This document shows positions 18,078-29,720 of a stretch of 64,000 nucleotides of DNA, piece after piece (the first letter of the stretch is position 1; each line of letters starts with the position of its first letter). The notes beneath the pieces were generated by a model. It saw only the letters and a program-made list of their open reading frames with translations. It was not told the origin of the DNA and ran no database searches. The stretch comes from Brevibacterium ihuae. GTDB lineage: Bacteria > Actinomycetota > Actinomycetes > Actinomycetales > Brevibacteriaceae. Position numbers and translations under genes: made by a program. The stretch lies in assembly GCF_900184225.1 (NCBI RefSeq), contig NZ_FXWZ01000003.1:1367684-1431683 (forward strand). The letters run 5' to 3'.

Positions 18078-18098
18078 CTTGAGCGGAATAGACTCAAC
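18078..18098 (+). promoter_or_regulatory. HAIR operator (HspR-binding) upstream of clpB
   Basis: CTTGAGC at 18078-18084 and ACTCAAC at 18092-18098 are separated by exactly 7 nt. This matches the HAIR consensus CTTGAGT-N7-ACTCAAG at 12 of 14 arm positions. It lies 61 nt before the clpB start. HspR with a HAIR box is the established heat-shock repressor of actinobacterial clpB and dnaK genes. Confidence 0.82.
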
Positions 18099-18158
18099 CC
18101 TGGTGATGTTGTCCCATCAGACGCCCGAAGAAGGCACGGATTCGAAAGGACACCATCC

Positions 18159-20768
<2,610 letters not shown>

Positions 20769-20806
20769 GCAAGGCCAGCACCCGGAACGGGTTCCGGAAC
20801 GGAGAG

Positions 20807-20844
20807 GGAGCGTCCCCGCGGTGACATCACCGCGGGGACGCTCC
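20807..20844. terminator. Strong bidirectional hairpin after clpB
   Basis: A 17-bp perfect stem (20807-20823 with 20828-20844) closes a 4-nt ACAT loop. It lies between the convergent clpB and Septum_form genes. There is no T-run, as is usual for high-GC actinobacterial terminators. Confidence 0.8.
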
Positions 20845-20867
20845 TCGCTGTGCGGACGCGCAGGCCG

Positions 20868-21875
20868 TCACGAGCTGGGGAGGAGATTCTCCGAGAAGTC
20901 GCTCTCATCGGTGCGGTGGACGAGGCAGTGGATGTGGCGATCGCCGGTGCCCCACGATTCCGCGGTCGGGATGACGTAGCTCGCGGTGAAGTCGTCGCTG
21001 AGCTTGGCAGGATCGAGGGCGCCGGCCGTCCCGGACTGGCAGAACGACTGGGCGCTCTCCGTCAGGGTCCCGGTGCTGGGATAGGAGTCGCCCTCGACCT
21101 CCTGCTGCGCGTACACCTGGGCGAAGTGCGGCTCATCGCAGTCGACGGTCTGCAGGGACCCGGCGACGTCCGGGTTGACGATGCAGTCGCCGACGGCCAG
21201 GTCGGGCTCGCTGCCCGCCGCCTGCGTGACCTCCTCCGTGGGCTGCTCCGCAGGCTCCTCGGTGGGCTGGGCGACCGGGGTCTCCGGCGGCTCGGGCTCG
21301 TTCGCGGGGAAGAGGAGGTTCCGGGCGAGCAGTCCGCCGCCGACGAGCAGCGCGAGGACGAGGAACCCGCCCACGACGAGGCCGACGACCAGCCCGGTGC
21401 GCTTCTTCCGCGGCGGCTGCGGGCCGCCCGGTCCACCGGGGTATCCGGGTCCTGCGGGTGCTCCGGGATAGCCGCCGCCGGCCGCTGCTCCGGGGTATCC
21501 GTGCCCGCCGGCCCCGGTCGGTGCGGCGCCGGGATAGCCTGCCGGAGCTCCGGTGTGCGGACCGGGGCCGGGTGAGCCGGTGTGCGGAGGGCCGACCGGC
21601 GCGCCCTGGGGTGCGGAGCCGGCGGGGCCCCGGCCGCCGGGAGCGGAGTACGGTCCGGGCTGTCCGGGGGGACGTGCGCCGTACGGACCGCTCTGCTGAG
21701 GCCCGCCCGGGGACGGTGCGCCGGGAGCGCCGGACTGCGGGCCGGCTGCGGGGCCGCCCGGCCGGGCGCCGGGATGCGGTGCCCCAGGACCCGGCTGCGC
21801 GCCCTGACCCGAGCCCGGCTGCGGATTGACCTGCGGAGGGTTCGGACGGCGGTAGGGATCGCTGGGGTAGCTCAT
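20868..21875 (-). CDS. Septum_form-domain membrane protein
   Basis: A 335-residue single-pass membrane protein. The first 165 residues are cytoplasmic, rich in Pro, Gly and Gln, with short PGGP/YPGAP repeats. A membrane helix (GLVVGLVVGGFLVLALLVGGG) follows. The extracytoplasmic domain contains LAVGDCIVNPDVAG, VDCDEPHFAQVYA and a late CLVHR, the cysteine pattern of the Septum_form (PF13845-like) domain. The family name comes from neighbourhood and phenotype; its biochemical role is not known. The acidic, Thr/Glu-rich linker after the helix is typical of envelope proteins. Confidence 0.8.
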   Translation of the reverse strand: MSYPSDPYRRPNPPQVNPQPGSGQGAQPGPGAPHPGARPGGPAAGPQSGAPGAPSPGGPQQSGPYGARPPGQPGPYSAPGGRGPAGSAPQGAPVGPPHTGSPGPGPHTGAPAGYPGAAPTGAGGHGYPGAAAGGGYPGAPAGPGYPGGPGGPQPPRKKRTGLVVGLVVGGFLVLALLVGGGLLARNLLFPANEPEPPETPVAQPTEEPAEQPTEEVTQAAGSEPDLAVGDCIVNPDVAGSLQTVDCDEPHFAQVYAQQEVEGDSYPSTGTLTESAQSFCQSGTAGALDPAKLSDDFTASYVIPTAESWGTGDRHIHCLVHRTDESDFSENLLPSS

Positions 21876-21960
21876 GCCGTCCAGCCTAGGTCACGGCTCG
21901 CCCGCCCTACCACCGTGCGGCGGCGAGTATGGCGGAACTGGAACACGGGCGGCGGCGGGA

Positions 21961-22752
21961 TCACACCGTGTAGTCGACGACGACCGGCGCGTGGTCGGAG
22001 GCTCCCTTGCCCTTGCGCTCCTCCCGGTCGACGAAGGCGTCCGCGGCGCGTTCGGCGAGGGCGGCGGAGGCGAGCTGGAAGTCGATGCGCATGCCCTGCT
22101 TCTTGGGGAAGCGGAGCTTCTGATAGTCCCAGAACGTGTAGACGCCGGGGCCCGGGGTGAACGGCCGGGCGACGTCGGTGAGACCGCTGTCGAGGAGCGC
22201 GGCGAACGCTGCGCGCTCGGGTTCGGAGACGTGCGTGGCGCCCTCGAACTCGGCCATGTCCCATACGTCGTCGTCCTCGGGGGCGACGTTGAAGTCGCCG
22301 CACAGCACGAGGGGCGCCTCAGGGGAGTCGGCGAGGGTCCGGGCGACCTCGGCGCGGAGCGCCTCGAGCCACGTGAGCTTGTACACGTAGTGCGGATGGT
22401 CGAGCTCGCGGCCGTTGGGCACGTAGAGCGAGTGGACGCGCACGCCGTCGCAGTCGGCGCTGATGGCGCGCGCCTCGACGTCGGCGCTCTCGCCGAAGCC
22501 GGGGACGTCGGGGAACCCGATCTCGACGTCCGCCAGTCCCACGCGGCTCGCGATCGCGACGCCGTTCCACTGGTTGAGCCCGTGGAAGGCGACCTCGTAG
22601 CCCCGGTCGGAGAACACCTCGGCGGGGAACTGGTCGTCGCGGCACTTGAGCTCCTGGATCGCCAGGACGTCCGTGTCCGAGCGGTCGAGCCAGGCGCCGA
22701 TCCGGTCCGCCCGGGCCCGGATCGAGTTGACGTTCCATGTGGCGATTCGCAT
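21961..22752 (-). CDS. xth: Exodeoxyribonuclease III
   Basis: AP endonuclease / 3'-5' exonuclease of the EEP fold, 263 residues. Signature motifs are WNVNSIRARA (Asn), IQELKCRDDQFP (metal-binding Glu), LYVPNGREL, CGDFNVAPED (catalytic Asp-Asn) and the C-terminal ASDHAPVVVDYTV (catalytic Asp-His). The ATG at 22752 starts MRIATWNVN, the canonical N-terminus. It is divergent from the SDR gene at 22846. Confidence 0.94.
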   Translation of the reverse strand: MRIATWNVNSIRARADRIGAWLDRSDTDVLAIQELKCRDDQFPAEVFSDRGYEVAFHGLNQWNGVAIASRVGLADVEIGFPDVPGFGESADVEARAISADCDGVRVHSLYVPNGRELDHPHYVYKLTWLEALRAEVARTLADSPEAPLVLCGDFNVAPEDDDVWDMAEFEGATHVSEPERAAFAALLDSGLTDVARPFTPGPGVYTFWDYQKLRFPKKQGMRIDFQLASAALAERAADAFVDREERKGKGASDHAPVVVDYTV

Positions 22753-22845
22753 GCCACCCACTGTATCCGGCGGCCCTGCCGCACGCTTCCACCCAGCCGC
22801 GAGTATGCCTCCTGCGGCGTCCGGCGCGCGTCGTAGGCTGTCCCC

Positions 22846-23694
22846 ATGGATTCCGCACCGCGCCGCAGGTCTGCCCGTCCGTTCGCCGCCCTGCGTCCGG
22901 CAGACGTCCCGGTCGCCCTCGTCACCGGGGCCACGAGCGGCATCGGCCTCGAGTTCGCCCGGGCGCTCGCCGCCGATGGCTACCACCTCGTGCTCGTCGC
23001 CCGGACGCTGCCCCGGCTGGAGGAGACCGCCGATCTGCTCGAGGACGAGTTCGGGGTGCCGGTGCGCGTCCTGTCGGCGGACCTCGCGAGCGAGCAGGGC
23101 ATCGCGACGGTGGTCGCGTTCATCGGGCACGAGCGGGTCGACGTCGTGGTGAACAACGCCGGCTATGGCCTGCCGTACTCCGCGCTCCGCAGCGATCCGG
23201 CCGAGCTCGCCGCCCTCGACCGCGTCCTCAACGTCGCGGTGCAGCAGATCTCGTGGCACGCCGCGCAGCGGATGCTCGAGCGCGGTCGCGGCGGGATCAT
23301 CACCGTCTCCTCGATGGCGGCGCTCACCACGATGGGGGCGTACGCCGCGGCGAAGTCGGCGGCCATGGTGTTCACCGAGAACCTCGCCGGGGAGCTCGCC
23401 GGCACGCCGGTCACCGCCACCGCGGTGCTGCCGGGCTACGTGCACACCGAGTTCCACGACCGGATGCGCGTGGACATGTCGAAGCTGCCGTCGGTGGCCT
23501 GGGTCGACGCCCGGACCGTCGCGCGCGAAGGGCTGGCCGACGCCCGCGCGGGAAAGGCGGTGTCCGTCCCCGGTCTGCAGTACAAGATCGCCTACCTCAT
23601 CGCGCAGACGGCGCCGCGGCCGCTCATCCGCGGCGTGAGCAGCGGGTTCCGGGCGGTCCGAATGACCCGGCGGTCCCGCCGGCGTCCTTCCTGA
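22846..23694 (+). CDS. SDR-family NAD(P)-dependent oxidoreductase
   Basis: A classical-type SDR of 282 residues. Cofactor motif TGATSGIG is at about residues 28-35, and NNAGYGLP follows. The active-site Ser is in TVSSMAALTT and the YxxxK pair is YAAAK. A basic Arg-rich tail ends the protein (TRRSRRRPS). The family has many substrates, and this one resembles DltE/YqjQ-like short-chain dehydrogenases. No partner gene is adjacent. Confidence 0.85.
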   Translation: MDSAPRRRSARPFAALRPADVPVALVTGATSGIGLEFARALAADGYHLVLVARTLPRLEETADLLEDEFGVPVRVLSADLASEQGIATVVAFIGHERVDVVVNNAGYGLPYSALRSDPAELAALDRVLNVAVQQISWHAAQRMLERGRGGIITVSSMAALTTMGAYAAAKSAAMVFTENLAGELAGTPVTATAVLPGYVHTEFHDRMRVDMSKLPSVAWVDARTVAREGLADARAGKAVSVPGLQYKIAYLIAQTAPRPLIRGVSSGFRAVRMTRRSRRRPS

Positions 23695-24126
23695 CAGCGG
23701 GGCCGGCGGCCCCGTGCGATCCGGCAGGATGCCCTGTCGCGAACCGCTCACCGGGGAGGACGGCGAACCGGGAACCGGCGACGTCTACTTGCGGGTAGGG
23801 GTCGCTCGCCGGGGCTGCGGTGGTCCGGTCCGCGGCGCGCTCACCCGCACGGATGCGCAGTTGTCTATGCAAACTTGTGAACTACCTGAGAGTAACCGAA
23901 TGAAGTGAACTCCTGGTTTACACGCGTCGGATTCCTGTGGTGGAATGGAATCATTCGTCCGGTGGGGATCGGACGAATGAAGCGGACGTATGGGGATGCG
24001 TCCGGGTACTCGAGGGGAGTGCTGCAGAAGTCCCGGGATGTCGCGGTATCCGCGCCCCGGGACTTCTGTATTCACCATGTTTCCCGGGTGCGCAGTCTTC
24101 CGCAGTCGTCCTCGTAGAATGAGGGC
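23695..24126 (+). other. 432-bp intergenic region before pyrE
   Basis: No protein gene is supported. The part from about 23860 to 24110 is clearly less GC-rich than its surroundings. It contains three consecutive hairpins and a promoter-like element, listed separately as a candidate small RNA. The stretch 23695-23860 shows nothing recognisable. Confidence 0.6.
23953..24072 (+). ncRNA. Candidate structured RNA or pyrE leader with three hairpins
   Basis: Three stem-loops occur in a row. The first has 10-bp arms at 23952-23961 and 23970-23979, with loop GTGGGGAT. The second has 6-bp arms at 23983-23988 and 23999-24004, with loop TATGGGGATG. The third is longer, with 13-bp arms at 24025-24037 and 24056-24068 and an inner 5-bp stem. 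A promoter-like pair TTTACA (23917) and TGGAAT (23941), 18 nt apart, would start transcription at the first hairpin. The third hairpin could terminate it 55 nt before pyrE. It could be an independent small RNA or a pyrE attenuator. The shared GGGG loops are the most distinctive feature. Confidence 0.4.
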
Positions 24127-24699
24127 ATGTCTCCGACCTCCGCTGCGGAATCCCGCGCCCAGCTGCTGAAACTCATCGACGAGCTCGCCGTGGTCCGCGG
24201 CCGGGTGACGCTGTCCTCGGGCAAGGAGGCCGACTACTACCTCGACCTCCGCCGGGTCACACTCGATCACCGGAGCGCACCGCTCATCGGCGACGTCGTC
24301 CTCGACCTCCTCGGCCGTGAGGGCTACCTCGACCGGATCGATGCAGTGGGCGGCCTGACCATGGGCGCGGATCCGGTCGGCACGGCCGTCATGCACCGGT
24401 CCGTGGTGCGCGGCACCCCGCTCGACACCTTCGTCGTGCGGAAGGAGGCCAAGAAGCACGGGATGGGCCGTCGCGTCGAAGGCCCCGACGTCGCCGGCAA
24501 GCGGGTCGTCGCCGTCGAGGACACCTCGACCACGGGCGGCTCCGTGCTCACCGCGGTGGAGGCGCTCCGCGAAGCCGGCGCCGAGGTCGTCGCCGTCGCC
24601 GTGGTCATGGACCGCGGGACCGGGGCCAGGGAGCGGGTCGAAGCCGAGGGCCTTCCCTACCTCACCGCGCTCACCACCGCCGATCTCGGACTCGACTGA
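24127..24699 (+). CDS. pyrE: Orotate phosphoribosyltransferase
   Basis: Transfers the phosphoribosyl group from PRPP to orotate in UMP synthesis. The 190-residue protein shows the substrate motif LSSGKEADYYLDLRRVTL, the flexible-loop motif RKEAKKHGMGRRVEG and the PRPP-binding motif VVAVEDTSTTGGS near residues 128-140. Length is typical. It stands apart from other pyr genes; the structured leader upstream may be relevant to its control. Confidence 0.95.
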   Translation: MSPTSAAESRAQLLKLIDELAVVRGRVTLSSGKEADYYLDLRRVTLDHRSAPLIGDVVLDLLGREGYLDRIDAVGGLTMGADPVGTAVMHRSVVRGTPLDTFVVRKEAKKHGMGRRVEGPDVAGKRVVAVEDTSTTGGSVLTAVEALREAGAEVVAVAVVMDRGTGARERVEAEGLPYLTALTTADLGLD

Positions 24700-24863
24700 G
24701 CCGTTCCGCGGGGCCGATCCGCGGACGGAACCGGGAATCAGCGGAGAATCGACGATCGGACCCGTGCTCGGTTTGTGGCATGTCCCACCCTCGGGACACA
24801 CTTGACTCTGCGCACCGTTCGGTCGGACTCGTGCGCGGCCACTGGGAAGAAGAAGGACGATCA

Positions 24864-25748
24864 GTGCTCACACTCACAGGCATCACGCTCAAGTCGGGTC
24901 GCAAGACCTGGCTCAAGGACGTGTCATTCACCGCGCAGGCGCGGCGCATCACCGGGATCGTCGGACCGCGCGGGTCCGGGAAGACCGAGCTCGCGCGCGT
25001 CATCATGGGGCTCGTCGAGCCCGATTCCGGCACCGTGACCCTCGAAGGCCACGAGCTCGGCTACGGCGACCGCCAGAACTTCGGCTACCTGCCCGCTGAG
25101 CGCGGCGGCTACCCGTCGATGAAGGTCCTCGAGCAGATCGTCTACTTCGCGCGGCTGCACGGGATGACCATGGGTGCCGCGGAGCGCAATGCGGTCACCC
25201 TGCTCGCGCGCCTCGACCTCTCCGACCGCGCCTACGCGCCCCTGTCGCACCTGTCGGGCACCGAGGTCGCCCGGGTCGACATCGCCGCGATCCTCGCCGC
25301 GGACCCGGACGTCGTCGTCCTCGACGAACCCTTCGACGGCCTCGACGCCGCGAGCGCGGAGAAGGTGTTCGACCTGCTCCGCGACCACGCCGACTCCGGC
25401 GTGCCCGTCGTCTTCACCTCCGACAGCTGGGATCTCACCCAGGCCGCCGCCGACGACATCATCGTCCTCTCCCACGGGGCGATCGCCCAGCAGGGCACGC
25501 TCGACGAGCTCCGGGCCGACCACCGGAGCTACCGCGTCGACTTCGCCGATGAGTCCGCGGCCACCGCCGCCGAGGCGCACCTCGCCGCGAGCCCGGGCGT
25601 CACCTCCGTCCGGCGCACCGGGACCCGGGTGCTCGTCGAGGCGGCTGATGTCGACTCCGCCGGCGCCGCGGTGAGCGGTCTGCCGGGCCTGCGCGGCTTC
25701 ACCACCGTCGAGCCGAGCCTCGCCGAACTGTTCAAGGAGAAGGTGTGA
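24864..25748 (+). CDS. ABC transporter ATP-binding protein (NatA-like)
   Basis: A 294-residue ABC ATPase for the permease that follows. Walker A is GPRGSGKT and Walker B is VVVLDEPFDGLD. The signature motif is degenerate: LSGTEVARVDIA in place of LSGGQ. Similar drift is seen in NatA-like ATPases that pair with ABC-2 permeases. The GTG at 24864 is preferred because AGAAGGA lies just before it. The stop overlaps the permease start (TGATG). Substrate unknown; sodium or drug export is typical of the group. Confidence 0.82.
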   Translation: MLTLTGITLKSGRKTWLKDVSFTAQARRITGIVGPRGSGKTELARVIMGLVEPDSGTVTLEGHELGYGDRQNFGYLPAERGGYPSMKVLEQIVYFARLHGMTMGAAERNAVTLLARLDLSDRAYAPLSHLSGTEVARVDIAAILAADPDVVVLDEPFDGLDAASAEKVFDLLRDHADSGVPVVFTSDSWDLTQAAADDIIVLSHGAIAQQGTLDELRADHRSYRVDFADESAATAAEAHLAASPGVTSVRRTGTRVLVEAADVDSAGAAVSGLPGLRGFTTVEPSLAELFKEKV

Positions 25749-27466
25749 TGACGAATCCCAAGGACGCGAACACGGGTCGCCCGAAGAAGGACGCCGACCT
25801 CTCCTCCGACCTCGGCAGCTTCGAGGACGACGAGTTCCTCGTCGAGGACGAGACCACGGGCACCGATGCCGCGGAGCCGGGTGCGACCGGGACCGCCGCC
25901 GCGGATCCCGCCGACCCGGCTGACCCCGCCGTCGACGAGCCCGTCGCCGACGCCGACGCTGCCGGGGATCCCGATGACGACATCGAGGTCGCGAGCATCG
26001 ACGATGACGACGACGTGCCCTATGAGCTCCGCGAGGAGCGTCAGGACCCGGCGACCGAGCCGCGCACGGGCCTCGTCTCGGAGTTCCGCGACCTCACCGG
26101 TCGGCAGGCCGCCTGGCTCGTCTCCAACCGCGAGACCACCACGACCTCGCGCAGTCCGCTGTTCTATGCCACCGCCCTCATCGTCGGCCTCGGCGTGCTC
26201 GCGGCCCTCGTCATCGGCCTCGGCAACGCCGGGCGAACCGGCGGCGGTGCCGATTCGACGATCGCCGTCGTCGGGATCGGCGAGCAGGCGCCCCTGTTCG
26301 AGCAGCAGCTCGGCATGGGAGTGGTCGATGCGGAGAGCGTCGAAGCCGCGCAGGAGATGGTCCGCAGCGGCGAGGTCGACGCCGCGCTGATCCCGGACGT
26401 CACCGGTCAGGGCAACGACACGATCGTCGCCCTCAACAGCGAGCCGACGGCCGTGCTCGACACGTTCGCCCCGCAGATGCCGGTGACCTATCTCGAGCCC
26501 CCGGCGGTCAACACCGAGGTCGCCACCGCGCTCGGCTGGGGCATGGCGTTCCTCCTCATCGCCTCGGTGCTCACGCTCGGTGCCGCGCTGTACGCGAACA
26601 TGCGGGTGGAGAAGCGCAGCCGGATCGCGGAGATCCTCGCCGCGACGATCCCTGCGAAATCCGCCGCCTGGGGCCGCGTCTACGGGCTGACGCTCCTGTC
26701 GCTCGGCTACCTCGTCATCGCCGTCGGCGTGCTGCTGCTCGGACTGTCGATCGCCTCGCGCACCTCGCTCGCGGTCTCGATGCTGCCCGGTCTCGGCTGG
26801 TTCGCCGGACTATTCATCCTCGCCCACCTGCTGTTCCTCTCGCTGTTCCTCTGGGCGGCGACCGGTGCGAAGCCCCGGGGACGCCGGATCGGCCTCGGTC
26901 TCGTCGTGCTCCTGCTCCTCGGCGGAGCGATCGCCCCGCTGTTCTTCCTCGCCGATTTCGCTGTGCTCCGGTGGCTCTCGTGGATCCCGTTCACCGCTCC
27001 GGTGGCGACCCCGCTGCGCTACTTCGCCTCCCAGGCTGAGTGGTGGGAGGGGCTCATCGCGCTGGGCTCCGTGCTCGTGGCCGGCCTCATCGCCTTCGCG
27101 CTCGCCTCCGCCGCCTACAGCCGCAATCTCCTCCGCGGCTCCGGTCGCGCGGGAGCCACGCCGAAGTCCTCGAAGAACGCGAAGTCGGCTGCGGCGGCCG
27201 ACACCGACGAGGACGCCGATGCGGACGAGAAGGATGCGAAGTCCGCGAAGTCCGCTGGGTCCGCGAAGTCCGCTGCGAAGGCGTCCGCGAAGACCGCCTC
27301 CGGTGCGAAGTCGGCGACGGCGGGGAAGAAAGCCGCTGCGAAGTCCGGCGCGGCGACCGCGAAGTCCGGCGAATCCGCGACCGCGAAGAAGTCGGCGGCG
27401 ACGAAGTCAACCTCCGGCGGCTCCTCGTCCGCGGCGTCCAGGCGGAAGAAGCCGGGCGCGCGGTGA
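25748..27466 (+). CDS. ABC-2-type permease with acidic N-terminus and Lys/Ala/Ser-rich tail
   Basis: A 572-residue membrane subunit resembling NatB/YhaP permeases. Residues 1-110 are strongly acidic and low-complexity. The core has a first helix (LFYATALIVGLGVLAALVIGL), a large extracellular domain, and five further helices between about residues 260 and 455. The last ~100 residues are a highly basic Lys/Ala/Ser-rich repeat region built from AKSA-like units, recalling histone H1-like tails. This tail is unusual for a permease; it may bind DNA, RNA or acidic polymers at the inner membrane face. Co-transcribed with its ATPase and the TrmH gene. Confidence 0.8.
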   Translation: MTNPKDANTGRPKKDADLSSDLGSFEDDEFLVEDETTGTDAAEPGATGTAAADPADPADPAVDEPVADADAAGDPDDDIEVASIDDDDDVPYELREERQDPATEPRTGLVSEFRDLTGRQAAWLVSNRETTTTSRSPLFYATALIVGLGVLAALVIGLGNAGRTGGGADSTIAVVGIGEQAPLFEQQLGMGVVDAESVEAAQEMVRSGEVDAALIPDVTGQGNDTIVALNSEPTAVLDTFAPQMPVTYLEPPAVNTEVATALGWGMAFLLIASVLTLGAALYANMRVEKRSRIAEILAATIPAKSAAWGRVYGLTLLSLGYLVIAVGVLLLGLSIASRTSLAVSMLPGLGWFAGLFILAHLLFLSLFLWAATGAKPRGRRIGLGLVVLLLLGGAIAPLFFLADFAVLRWLSWIPFTAPVATPLRYFASQAEWWEGLIALGSVLVAGLIAFALASAAYSRNLLRGSGRAGATPKSSKNAKSAAAADTDEDADADEKDAKSAKSAGSAKSAAKASAKTASGAKSATAGKKAAAKSGAATAKSGESATAKKSAATKSTSGGSSSAASRRKKPGAR

Positions 27467-28125
27467 CCACCTCGCATACCGACGGGCAGGACGGCTCCCC
27501 GGAGCGCCTGCCCGTCGGCGTCGGTCCCTGGGAGGGGCCGTGGCCCGACGGCGACCACTGGGATCCCGAACTCCTCGCCGAGGGCGACCGGCGCAACGTC
27601 GTCGATGCCTACCGGTACTGGCGGCTCGAGGCGATCGTCGCCGACCTCGATCGCTCCCGCCACGCCTTCCACGTCGCCGTGGAGAACTGGCAGCACGACC
27701 TCAATATCGGCTCGGTGGTGCGGACCGCGAACGCCTTCAACGCGGCGGCCGTGCACATCGTGGGCAGGCGGCGCTGGAACCGCAGGGGCGCCATGGTCAC
27801 CGACCGGTACCAGCACATCCACCACCATCCCGACGCCGCGGCGCTCGCCGCCTGGTGCGCCGACCGCGGTCTGATGCTCATCGGCGTCGACAACTTCCCC
27901 GACTCGGTTCCGCTCGAGACGTTCGACCTGCCCGAGTCCGCCATGCTCCTGTTCGGCCAGGAGGGCCCCGGTCTCACCGATGAAGCCCATGCCGCCTGCG
28001 AGTCCGTGCTGTCGATCGAGCAGTACGGTTCGACGCGCTCGATGAACGCGGCCGCCGCAGCCGCGATCGCGATGCACGCGTGGATCCGCCGGCACGCCTT
28101 CGGCCAGCGCGTACCGGGATCCTGA
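27463..28125 (+). CDS. TrmH-family (SpoU) RNA methyltransferase
   Basis: A 220-residue SPOUT-class 2'-O-ribose methyltransferase. The three SpoU motifs are NIGSVVRTANAF, LLFGQEGPGLT and IEQYGSTRSMNAAAAAAIAMH, which form the trefoil-knot SAM site. It lacks an obvious N-terminal RNA-binding extension, as in short TrmH-like enzymes that modify tRNA. The GTG at 27463 overlaps the permease stop. In related genomes a gene of this kind lies near fba and purA; here the block is spread out by intervening genes. Confidence 0.87.
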   Translation: MTTSHTDGQDGSPERLPVGVGPWEGPWPDGDHWDPELLAEGDRRNVVDAYRYWRLEAIVADLDRSRHAFHVAVENWQHDLNIGSVVRTANAFNAAAVHIVGRRRWNRRGAMVTDRYQHIHHHPDAAALAAWCADRGLMLIGVDNFPDSVPLETFDLPESAMLLFGQEGPGLTDEAHAACESVLSIEQYGSTRSMNAAAAAAIAMHAWIRRHAFGQRVPGS

Positions 28126-28278
28126 CCGCCCTCCTTCCGATGTGTGCCGACCGGTCCCGAGGGGCTCGCCGCGTCCGCTCCTCCGCCCGGCTCGTCTGAT
28201 GACCCGGGGCTCACGGTGGCGCGGGAAGCCGCCTGCCGCATAGGTTTGAGCCAGCACTCATCGACGAAAGGTTCGGCC

Positions 28279-29568
28279 ATGATCCCGGTCTCCCCACCGT
28301 CCCTGCGTCCGGTCGACTCCCGCGTCGTCGTCCCGCGGCGTTCCCGCCCGGTCGTGGTCGCTCTCCTCGCTCTGCTGCTCGTCCTCCTCACCGGCTGCGT
28401 CAAGCTCAACGCTGACGTCGACGTCAGCCGTGAGCTGCGGCTCTCCGGAACGATGTCGGTGATGATGAAGAAGACTGCCGTCGAGGACCTCGGCGAGTCC
28501 CCGGACACCGCGCTCGCGGAGATGACCGCGGACATCCCTGACATGTCGGATCGCGGAGTGACCTTCGCGGAGGTCACCGACGATCTCTACTTCGGCGTGG
28601 AGTTCACGCTCGACGACGTCGATCCCTCGCAGTTCACCGAGGACGAGCTCGGCTTCATCTCCCAGCTGTCCCTCTCCGAGCAGGACGGCACGATCTCGAT
28701 GTCGATGCCGAACCCGGTGGTCATGCCCGCGATCGACATGGGGACCTCGCCGGGCGGCTTCGGCGGGACGGGCGGCTTCGGCGGCGGCGGGGTCGACAGC
28801 ATGCGGTCGATGCTCGACGAATCGGTGATGACCTTCACCTTCCCGGGCAAGGTCCTCGACGCACCGGGAGCCCAGGTCGACGGCTCGACCGCGTCGTGGG
28901 ACCTCCAGACCTTCGAGGGCGAGGAGCTCACCGCACAGGCGGAGGCCTCCGGCTTCCCCTGGTGGATCCTCATCGTCGTCGGAGCCGTCGTCCTCCTCGC
29001 CATCGCCGCGCTCGTCATCGTCCTCATCGTGATGTCGCGGAAGAAGAAGCGGCAGCAGCAGAGCGTCGGCTTCGGTGCTCCGGGTGCTCAGTACGGCGCG
29101 CCCGGCGGGCAGGGATATCCCGGTGGCCCCGGGGGACAGGGATACCCGGGCGCCTCGGGCGGGGTACCCGGTCCCTACGGGTCCGGTCCTCAGGGGCCGT
29201 ACGGCTCCGGTCCCGTGCCGGGGCAGCACGGGGGAGCTCAGCCCGGTCCGTACGGTTCCGGACCCGCACCGGGGCAGTACGGATCCGGTCCGCAGCCCGG
29301 TTCCGGCCAGCAGCAGCCCGGGCCGTACGGCGCGGGGAGTCAGCAGCCGGGACCGTACGGCTCCGGCGGACCTGCCGGTCCATCGACCGGGCAGCCGAAC
29401 CCCGGTCACCCGGGAGGTCACCCGCACGGCGGGACGCAGATGCCCGGTCAGCCCGCGTCCGGTCAGCACGGGCCGGGTCCGTACCCGTCCGGCCAGCAGG
29501 GCGGCTTCCCGGGGCAGAACCCTCCCGGCCAGGATCCGCAGGACCGGTTCCGCCCGCCGCGCCACTGA
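28279..29568 (+). CDS. LppM-like membrane-anchored lipoprotein
   Basis: A 429-residue envelope protein. The signal peptide has hydrophobic core VVVALLALLLVLL followed by a lipobox LLTGC, so Cys at about residue 38 is the lipidated residue. The LppM-type domain follows (KLNADVDVSRELRLSGTM, about 40-200), then a Gly-rich stretch. A membrane helix (WWILIVVGAVVLLAIAALVIVLIVM) and a long Gly/Pro/Gln-rich cytoplasmic tail complete it. LppM of Mycobacterium tuberculosis affects phagosome handling; that role cannot be assumed here. The start ATG is at 28279 with AAAGG upstream. Confidence 0.8.
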   Translation: MIPVSPPSLRPVDSRVVVPRRSRPVVVALLALLLVLLTGCVKLNADVDVSRELRLSGTMSVMMKKTAVEDLGESPDTALAEMTADIPDMSDRGVTFAEVTDDLYFGVEFTLDDVDPSQFTEDELGFISQLSLSEQDGTISMSMPNPVVMPAIDMGTSPGGFGGTGGFGGGGVDSMRSMLDESVMTFTFPGKVLDAPGAQVDGSTASWDLQTFEGEELTAQAEASGFPWWILIVVGAVVLLAIAALVIVLIVMSRKKKRQQQSVGFGAPGAQYGAPGGQGYPGGPGGQGYPGASGGVPGPYGSGPQGPYGSGPVPGQHGGAQPGPYGSGPAPGQYGSGPQPGSGQQQPGPYGAGSQQPGPYGSGGPAGPSTGQPNPGHPGGHPHGGTQMPGQPASGQHGPGPYPSGQQGGFPGQNPPGQDPQDRFRPPRH

Positions 29569-29720
29569 GCCCGGCCGGCCCGGCGGCCGGCACGCAGGGT
29601 CCGGTGCCGGGTTGCGGTGCAGGCTCGCCATCCGCCTCTCAGGCGTCCTGCGGACCTGCATGCAACGGACCTGACTGCCATGCAACGACACTGACGCCGG
29701 CCGCCGGGATCGCCCGCGCG

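Noticed and set aside
23952-24004. 6C-type RNA on the minus strand (C-rich loops)
   Set aside because: The reverse-strand loops have only four C's, and the terminator-like hairpin would then precede them; the plus-strand reading is more coherent.
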